Part shown: one piece after another, positions 27,008-32,675 of the stretch
Layout of the letters: every line of letters starts with the position of its first letter
Numbering within the stretch: the first letter of the stretch is position 1
Assembly: GCF_023614315.1 (NCBI RefSeq)
Contig: NZ_CP095474.1
Span: 3,030,818 to 3,063,492 of the forward strand
DNA: 32,675 nt
Origin: Streptomyces sudanensis
GTDB taxonomy: Bacteria; Actinomycetota; Actinomycetes; Streptomycetales; Streptomycetaceae
Reading direction: 5' to 3'
Notes under the pieces: generated by a model
The model's input: the letters and a program-made list of their open reading frames with translations, nothing else
Told to the model about the DNA's origin: nothing
The model's database searches: none
Made by a program: the position numbers and the translations under genes

Positions 27008-28090
27008 GTGAGCGAGAGAAGTCCCAAGCTGCGCGCTGTGCTGGACAACATCCCCACCTACAAGCCGGGGAAGCCGGCCGCCGCCGAGGGCCGCGTTGCC
27101 TACAAGCTGTCCTCCAACGAGAACCCGTACCCGCCGCTCCCGGGCGTCATGGAGAAGGCGCTGGCCGCGGCGGCGAACCTCAACCGCTACCCGGACATGG
27201 CGTGCACGGTCCTGATGAACGAGCTGTCCGAGCGCTTCGGGGTGCCGGTGACGCACCTGGCGACCGGTACGGGCTCCGTCGGGATCGCCCAGTCGCTGGT
27301 CCAGTCCACGGCGGGCCCGGGTGACGAGGTGATATTCGCCTGGCGGTCCTTCGAGGCGTACCCCATCATCACGCAGATCGCGGGGGCCACGCCGGTCATG
27401 GTCCCCCTCACCGAAGGGTGCGTACACGACCTGGAGGCGATGGCCGACGCGATCACCGAGCGGACGCGCCTGATCTTCGTCTGCAATCCCAACAACCCCA
27501 CCGGAACGGTGGTGCACCGGGCCGAACTGGAGCGGTTCCTGGACCGGGTGCCGTCGGACGTCCTGGTCGTGATCGACGAGGCGTACATCGAGTTCATCCG
27601 GGACGAGGAGGTGCCCAACGGCATCGAGCTGTACCGGAGCCGGCCGAACGTGGCGGTGCTGCGGACCTTCTCCAAGGCGTACGGCCTCGCCGGAATGCGC
27701 ATCGGGTTCGCGATCGCCCACGAGCCGGTGGCGGCCGCCCTGCGGAAGACGGCCGTCCCGTTCGGTGTCTCGCAGGTCGCGCAGGACGCGGCGGTGGCCT
27801 CCCTGCGCGCCGAGGACGAGCTGCAGGGCCGGGTCGGTTCGCTGGTGTGCGAGCGTGCGCGGGTGGCCGAGGCGCTGGCGGCCCAGGGATGGCAGCTTCC
27901 GGTGACGCAGGCCAACTTCGTGTGGCTGCCGCTCGGCGAGCTCTCCCTCGACTTCGCCGCCGCCTGCGAGGAGGCGGGAGTGGTCGTGCGGCCGTTCCCG
28001 TCCGACGGCGTCCGGGTCACCATCGGCGAGACCGAGGGGAACGACATCTTCCTGCGGGTGGCCGAGGAGTTCCGCAAGGAGAGGTTCTGA
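27008..28090 (+). CDS. hisC: Histidinol-phosphate/aromatic aminotransferase (HisC family)
   Basis: A 360-aa fold-type I aminotransferase. The motif [18 protein letters not shown] and [15 protein letters not shown] mark the PLP site, with K223 as the Schiff-base lysine. HisC makes histidinol phosphate. However, no other his gene is adjacent, and Streptomyces has a separate his operon, so this may be the second HisC or an aromatic (phenylalanine/tyrosine) aminotransferase like the mycobacterial Pat. GAGGAG lies 7 bases before GTG 27008. The gene is followed by a terminator. Confidence 0.87.
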   Translation: MSERSPKLRAVLDNIPTYKPGKPAAAEGRVAYKLSSNENPYPPLPGVMEKALAAAANLNRYPDMACTVLMNELSERFGVPVTHLATGTGSVGIAQSLVQSTAGPGDEVIFAWRSFEAYPIITQIAGATPVMVPLTEGCVHDLEAMADAITERTRLIFVCNPNNPTGTVVHRAELERFLDRVPSDVLVVIDEAYIEFIRDEEVPNGIELYRSRPNVAVLRTFSKAYGLAGMRIGFAIAHEPVAAALRKTAVPFGVSQVAQDAAVASLRAEDELQGRVGSLVCERARVAEALAAQGWQLPVTQANFVWLPLGELSLDFAAACEEAGVVVRPFPSDGVRVTIGETEGNDIFLRVAEEFRKERF

Positions 28091-28192
28091 CCGGCACGGA
28101 TCGGCGCCGGGGCACCGGTCGGGGCGGGCGGTCGGGCCCTGCGGGCCGAAAGCCCTGACGGCCGGGCCCGGCGCGGGCGGCGGAACGGACCG

Positions 28193-28225
28193 GGACCCCC
28201 GTGAGCACTCGGCTCACGGGGGTCC
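28193..28225 (+). terminator. Terminator-like hairpin after hisC
   Basis: GGACCCCCGTGAGC (28193-28206), loop ACTCG, and GCTCACGGGGGTCC (28212-28225) form a perfect 14-bp stem. No T-tract follows, as is common in Streptomyces. It lies about 100 bp after the hisC stop. Confidence 0.7.
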
Positions 28226-28350
28226 TCGCGCGCTTGCGCCCGTACGTCCGGCGGGCCGAGGGGCCTGATCCGGTGTGCCCGGTCCGGTGCGGAGCGTGCG
28301 GATTCCGGGGAAGGGGACCCCGGGTCGAGGTTCGGTTTCCGGGTGGGTCA

Positions 28351-28380
28351 TACTATTTGTGAATGTGAACGCATTCACAA
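28351..28380 (+). promoter_or_regulatory. cydA promoter -10 and Rex operator
   Basis: The -10-like TACTAT (28351-28356) is followed by an operator, ATGTGAACGCATTCACAA (28363-28380). This matches the Rex consensus TTGTGAA-N4-TTCACAA with one mismatch. A second left half-site, TTGTGAA at 28357, pairs with the same right arm and forms a longer dyad, TTGTGAATG with CATTCACAA. Rex represses cydABCD when NADH is low in S. coelicolor. The operator would overlap the transcription start. No clear -35 is seen. Confidence 0.82.
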
Positions 28381-28479
28381 GCTCGCCGGGTTCCTCCGGG
28401 GATCGACCGGAATCGGCGAACGGACCGAAAGGCCGCAGGGTCGAGAGACCGCAGGCCGAGCCGTAAGGAGAAGATCGTC

Positions 28480-29985
28480 GTGGATCTGGCTCTGGCGCCG
28501 GAGACGCTGGCGCGGTGGCAGTTCGGCATCACCACCGTCTACCACTTCCTCTTCGTCCCCCTGACCATCTCGCTCGCCGCGCTCACCGCCGGTCTCCAGA
28601 CCGCGTGGGTGCGCACCGACAAGGAGAAGTACCTCCGGGCCACCCGGTTCTGGGGAAAGCTCTTCCTGATCAACATCGCGATGGGTGTGGTCACCGGCAT
28701 CGTGCAGGAGTTCCAGTTCGGGATGAACTGGTCGGACTACTCACGATTCGTCGGTGACGTCTTCGGCGCACCACTCGCCTTCGAGGCGCTGATCGCGTTC
28801 TTCTTCGAGTCGACCTTCATCGGCCTGTGGATCTTCGGCTGGGACAAGCTGCCGAAGCGCGTCCACCTCGCCTGCATATGGATGGTGTCGGCGGGCACCG
28901 TCCTCTCCGCCTACTTCATCCTGGCCGCCAACTCCTGGATGCAGCACCCGGTCGGTTACCGGATCGACCAGGAGTCGGGGCGCGCCGAGCTGACCGACTT
29001 CTGGGCCGTGCTGAGCCAGAACACCACCCTCACCCAGGTCTTCCACACCATGACCGCGGCCTTCCTGACGGGCGGCGCGTTCATGGTCGGCATCGCCGCC
29101 CTCCACCTGGCCCGCCGGAAGCACGTCCCGGTGATGAAGACCTCACTGCGCCTGGGCCTGGTCACCGTGGTGGTCGCGGGACTGCTGACCGCGATCAGCG
29201 GCGACCTGCTCGGCAAGGTGATGTTCAAGCAGCAGCCCATGAAGATGGCCGCCGCCGAGGCGCTGTGGAACGGCGAGGCCCCCGCCCCGTTCTCCGTCTT
29301 CGCCTACGGCGACGTCGACGAGGGCCACAACAAGGTCGCCGTCGAGATCCCGGGAGTGCTGTCGTTCCTGGCCAACGGGGACCTCTCCTCGTACGTGCCC
29401 GGCATCAACGACACCAACGCGGCCGAGCAGGAGAAGCACGGGCCCGGCGACTACCGGCCCAACATCCCCGTCGCCTACTGGTCGTTCCGCTGGATGATCG
29501 GCTTCGGCATGGCCTCCTTCGGGCTCGGCCTGCTGGGACTCTGGCTGACCCGCAGGAGGTTCCTCCTGCCGCGGGCCCTGCGCGTCGGCGAGGACGACGT
29601 GCCCCACCTCGTCCTCTTCAAAAAGCCCCTCTCCCACCGGCTGACCAGGATGTACTGGCTCACCGCCCTGTGGACGCTGGCCTTCCCCCTGATAGCGAGC
29701 TCCTGGGGCTGGATCTTCACCGAGATGGGCCGCCAGCCCTGGGCCGTGTACGGCGTGTTCCGCACCCGCGACGCGGTCTCCCCCGGCACCTCCCAGGCCG
29801 AGGTCCTGACTTCGATGATCGCCTTCACCCTGCTCTACGCGGCGCTCGCGGTGATCGAGGTCCGGCTGCTCGTGAAGTACGTCAAGGCCGGTCCCCCGGA
29901 GCTCACCGCAGCCGACCTCGACCCGCCCACCAGGATCGGCGGCCACGACCGTGACGCCGACCGCCCCATGGCCTTCTCGTACTGA
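28480..29985 (+). CDS. cydA: Cytochrome bd oxidase subunit I
   Basis: A 501-aa membrane protein with about nine helices. H22 in QFGITTVYHFLF corresponds to the E. coli heme-b595 ligand H19. The two glutamates in FEALIAFFFES, eight residues apart, match the proton-channel residues. The GRQPW signature is near residue 416. The quinol-binding Q-loop is the short type, as in actinobacteria. This quinol oxidase works at low oxygen. GTG 28480 has AAGGAG 9 bases upstream. It is under a Rex operator and is followed 16 bp later by cydB. Confidence 0.96.
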   Translation: MDLALAPETLARWQFGITTVYHFLFVPLTISLAALTAGLQTAWVRTDKEKYLRATRFWGKLFLINIAMGVVTGIVQEFQFGMNWSDYSRFVGDVFGAPLAFEALIAFFFESTFIGLWIFGWDKLPKRVHLACIWMVSAGTVLSAYFILAANSWMQHPVGYRIDQESGRAELTDFWAVLSQNTTLTQVFHTMTAAFLTGGAFMVGIAALHLARRKHVPVMKTSLRLGLVTVVVAGLLTAISGDLLGKVMFKQQPMKMAAAEALWNGEAPAPFSVFAYGDVDEGHNKVAVEIPGVLSFLANGDLSSYVPGINDTNAAEQEKHGPGDYRPNIPVAYWSFRWMIGFGMASFGLGLLGLWLTRRRFLLPRALRVGEDDVPHLVLFKKPLSHRLTRMYWLTALWTLAFPLIASSWGWIFTEMGRQPWAVYGVFRTRDAVSPGTSQAEVLTSMIAFTLLYAALAVIEVRLLVKYVKAGPPELTAADLDPPTRIGGHDRDADRPMAFSY

Positions 29986-30001
29986 GGAAGGGGAGCGAGG
30001 C

Positions 30002-30997
30002 ATGGAACTCCACACCGTCTGGTTCGTCCTCATAGCCGTCCTGTGGACCGGCTACTTCTTCCTGGAGGGCTTCGACTTCGGCGTCGGCATCCTCACCAGG
30101 CTGCTCGCCCGCGATCGGCCCGAGAAGCGGGTCCTCATCAACACCATCGGCCCCGTCTGGGACGGCAACGAGGTCTGGCTGCTCACCGCCGGCGGCGCCA
30201 CCTTCGCGGCCTTCCCGGACTGGTACGCCACCCTCTTCTCCGGCTTCTACCTGCCGCTCCTCGTCATCCTGCTCTGCCTGATCGTGCGGGGCGTCGCCTT
30301 CGAGTACCGGGCCAAGCGGCCCGAGCACCGCTGGCAGCACAACTGGGAGCGGGCCATCTTCTGGACCTCCCTCGTCCCCTCCGTGCTGTGGGGTGTGGCC
30401 TTCGGCAACATCGTGCGGGGTGTCGAGATCGACGCGTCGAAGGAGTATGTCGGCACCCTCTTCGACCTGCTCAACCCGTACGCCCTGCTCGGCGGGCTGG
30501 TCACCCTGACCCTCTTCACCTTCCACGGGGCGGTGTTCACCGCACTGAAGACCGTCGGTGACATCCGGGCGCGGGCCAGGAAGCTGGCGTGGGCCGTGGG
30601 CCTGGTCGCCGCCGTCGCCGCCGTGGCCTTCCTCACCTGGACGCAGGCGGCGCGCGGCGACGGTACGAGCCTGGTCGCGATGACCACCGCCGTGGCCGCG
30701 CTCGCCGGTGCGGTCGGGGCCGTCAGGGCGGGGCGCGAGGGATGGTCCTTTGCGCTGTCCGGCATCGCCATCGCCGCGGCGGTCGCCATGCTGTTCCTGA
30801 CGCTCTTCCCGAATGTCATGCCGTCCTCGCTCAACCCGGACTGGAGCCTGACCGTGGACAACGCCTCCTCCAGCCCGTACACCCTGAAGATCATGACCTG
30901 GTGCGCCGCGGTCGCCACCCCGCTCGTCCTCCTGTACCAGGGCTGGACCTACTGGGTGTTCCGCAAGCGCATCGGCGTGCAGCACATCGCCGACTAG
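30002..30997 (+). CDS. cydB: Cytochrome bd oxidase subunit II
   Basis: The 331-aa protein begins MELHTVWFVLIAVLWTGYFFLEGFDFGVGIL and contains the GPVWDGNEVWLLTAGGATFAAFP block, both signatures of CydB. About eight helices are visible. It pairs with CydA to form the oxidase. GAGGAAGGGGAGC lies ahead of ATG 30002. It belongs to the cydA operon, and cydD begins 16 or 25 bp after its stop. Confidence 0.96.
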   Translation: MELHTVWFVLIAVLWTGYFFLEGFDFGVGILTRLLARDRPEKRVLINTIGPVWDGNEVWLLTAGGATFAAFPDWYATLFSGFYLPLLVILLCLIVRGVAFEYRAKRPEHRWQHNWERAIFWTSLVPSVLWGVAFGNIVRGVEIDASKEYVGTLFDLLNPYALLGGLVTLTLFTFHGAVFTALKTVGDIRARARKLAWAVGLVAAVAAVAFLTWTQAARGDGTSLVAMTTAVAALAGAVGAVRAGREGWSFALSGIAIAAAVAMLFLTLFPNVMPSSLNPDWSLTVDNASSSPYTLKIMTWCAAVATPLVLLYQGWTYWVFRKRIGVQHIAD

Positions 30998-31015
30998 GCA
31001 CCACCGGCAGGGGAT

Positions 31016-31029
31016 GTTTCACGTGAAAC
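31016..31029. other. parS centromere site (perfect) overlapping the cydD start
   Basis: GTTTCACGTGAAAC, perfect. Its internal GTG (31023-31025) is the likely start codon of cydD and it begins three bases after the AGGGG ribosome-binding sequence (31009-31013). Confidence 0.92.
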
Positions 31030-32675
31030 CCATCGACCCGCGACTGCTCCGGTACGCCCGGGCCACCCGCTTCCTCCTGCTGGCGCTGGTCCTCCTCGGC
31101 CTGGTCGGGGCGGTGCTGGTGATCGCCCAGGCGATGCTCGTCGCCGAGATCGTCGTCGGCGCCTTCCAGGGCGGCGCGGCCGTCGACGACCTGACTCCCG
31201 CGCTCCTCCTGCTCGCCGCGGTCGCCGTGGGCCGGGGACTGGTGGCCTGGCTGACCGAACTGGCGGCCCACCGCGCCGGTGCGGCGGTCAAGTCCGAGCT
31301 GCGCGGCCGGCTGCTGGGGCGGGCCGCCGCCCTCGGGCCCGGCTGGCTGAGCGGTCAGCGGACCGGGTCCCTGGTGGCGCTGGCCACACGGGGCGTGGAC
31401 GCGCTGGACGACTACTTCGCCCGCTACCTCCCCCAGCTCGGCCTCGCCGTCGTCGTCCCGGTGGCCGTCCTCGCGCGCATCGTCACCGAGGACTGGGTGT
31501 CGGCCGCCGTCATCGTGGTGACGCTGCCGCTGATCCCGCTCTTCATGATTCTCATCGGCTGGGCCACGCAGGCGCGCATGGACCGGCAGTGGAGGCTGTT
31601 GTCCCGGTTGGCGGGCCACTTCCTCGACGTGGTGGCCGGGCTGCCGACCCTGAAGGTGTTCGGCCGGGCGAAGGCGCAGGCCGAGTCGATCCGCTCCATC
31701 ACCGAGCAGTACCGGCAGGCGACGCTCCGCACCCTGCGGATCGCCTTCCTGTCGTCGTTCGCGCTGGAACTGCTGTCGACGCTGTCGGTGGCGCTGGTGG
31801 CCGTCGGCGTCGGCATGCGCCTCGTCCACGGCACCCTCGACCTCTACACCGGCCTGGTGATCCTCGTCCTCGCGCCCGAGGCGTACCTGCCGCTGCGCCA
31901 GGTCGGTACGCAGTACCACGCCGCGGCGGAGGGGCTGGCGGCGGCCGAGGAGGTCTTCGCGGTCCTGGAGGCGCCGGTGCGGCGGGCCGGGACGGAGGTG
32001 CTGCCCGAGGGGCCGGTGCGGATCGAGCTGGACGCGGTGACCGTGCGGCATGCGGGCCGCGCCGAGCCGTCGCCGGACCGGGCGTCGTTCGTGGTCGAGC
32101 CGGGTGAGACGGTGGCCCTGGTCGGGCCGAGCGGCGTCGGCAAGTCCACGCTGCTGAACGTGGTGCTGGGCTTCACCGCTCCCGACGAGGGGACCGTGCG
32201 GGCCGGAGGCGTGGACGTCGCGGCGCTGGACCCGGAGCGGTGGCGGGAGCGGGTGGCCTGGGTGCCGCAGCGGCCGTACCTGTTCGCCGGGACGATCGCC
32301 GAGAACGTGCGCCTGGCCAGGCCCGGTGCGGATGACGACGCCGTGCGGGCCGCGCTGCGGGAGGCCGGCGCCGACTTCGTCGCCGACCTGGCGGACGGCA
32401 TCGGCACGGTGCTCGGCGAGGACGGCGCCGGGCTGTCGGCCGGGCAGCGGCAGCGGCTCGCCCTGGCGCGGGCGTTCCTCGCGGACCGGCCCGTGGTGCT
32501 CCTCGACGAGCCGACCGCCGCGCTGGACGGCGCGACCGAGGAAGCCGTCGTGGAGGCGGTGCGCCGGCTCGCCGCCGGCCGGACGGTGCTCCTGGTCGTG
32601 CACCGGCCCGCGCTGCTCGCCGTGGCGGACCGGGTGGTCGCGCTGCGTCCGGGAGCGGCGGGGAGCGGCGCGGGC
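31023..32675 (+). CDS. cydD: CydD-type ABC exporter (cyd assembly), 3' end outside window
   Basis: The open frame reaches the window end, giving 551 visible aa. Six membrane helices cover about residues 10-300, as in the ABC exporter fold of CydD. The ATPase domain has Walker A GPSGVGKST, signature LSAGQRQRLALARAFL, Walker B VVLLDEPTAAL and the H-loop VVHRP. CydDC exports cysteine and glutathione and is needed for cytochrome bd assembly. In Streptomyces CydD and CydC are usually one fused protein, which the window cannot show. GTG 31023 has AGGGG 9 bases upstream. ATG 31014 is in frame but touches the AGGGG; it would add three residues (MFH). Confidence 0.9.
   Translation, partial: MKPIDPRLLRYARATRFLLLALVLLGLVGAVLVIAQAMLVAEIVVGAFQGGAAVDDLTPALLLLAAVAVGRGLVAWLTELAAHRAGAAVKSELRGRLLGRAAALGPGWLSGQRTGSLVALATRGVDALDDYFARYLPQLGLAVVVPVAVLARIVTEDWVSAAVIVVTLPLIPLFMILIGWATQARMDRQWRLLSRLAGHFLDVVAGLPTLKVFGRAKAQAESIRSITEQYRQATLRTLRIAFLSSFALELLSTLSVALVAVGVGMRLVHGTLDLYTGLVILVLAPEAYLPLRQVGTQYHAAAEGLAAAEEVFAVLEAPVRRAGTEVLPEGPVRIELDAVTVRHAGRAEPSPDRASFVVEPGETVALVGPSGVGKSTLLNVVLGFTAPDEGTVRAGGVDVAALDPERWRERVAWVPQRPYLFAGTIAENVRLARPGADDDAVRAALREAGADFVADLADGIGTVLGEDGAGLSAGQRQRLALARAFLADRPVVLLDEPTAALDGATEEAVVEAVRRLAAGRTVLLVVHRPALLAVADRVVALRPGAAGSGAG

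Overview
The window looks like a piece of a Streptomyces chromosome core, probably within some tens of kb of oriC. The evidence is very high GC with GC-biased third codon positions, an SsgA-type sporulation protein that only such mycelial actinobacteria have, exact copies of the Streptomyces parS site (GTTTCACGTGAAAC), and a gene order typical of this genus around dnaB. There is no sign of a plasmid, prophage, insertion sequence or CRISPR array.

Left part (1-7098): cell-wall genes. The 3' part of a bifunctional penicillin-binding protein and a GT87-type membrane glycosyltransferase read rightward. They face a leftward set consisting of a small membrane protein, a FemX-type lipid II aminoacyltransferase and an alanine-racemase-like PLP enzyme. 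Next come the classic rpsF-ssb-rpsR-rplI operon with a strong terminator, a leftward MATE exporter, and dnaB. The gap before dnaB carries four consensus DnaA boxes.

Middle (12120-20329): small accessory and regulatory genes. These are a decayed methyltransferase pseudogene, a serine hydrolase, a GNAT acetyltransferase, a Nudix hydrolase, a LysR regulator, a Cys/Met-metabolism PLP lyase coupled to a holin-like membrane protein, a cupin, a DUF5326-type membrane protein, and the sporulation pair ssgR-ssgA. SsgR appears to lack most of its ligand-binding domain.

Right part (20409-32675): a YibE/F membrane protein, thiC behind a TPP riboswitch, a metallophosphoesterase, a LacI regulator, a HisC-like aminotransferase, and cydA-cydB-cydD (the last cut by the window end) behind a Rex operator.

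The feature that links the window is chromosome partitioning. Four perfect parS sites and one single-mismatch site lie at 8819, 14342, 14923, 21883 and 31016, and several share bases with other elements. One lies directly after the rplI terminator hairpin, one fills a 20-bp gap between convergent genes, one forms the tip of a hairpin inside the thiC riboswitch, and one covers the start codon of cydD. The riboswitch and cydD cases are the most unusual observations here.
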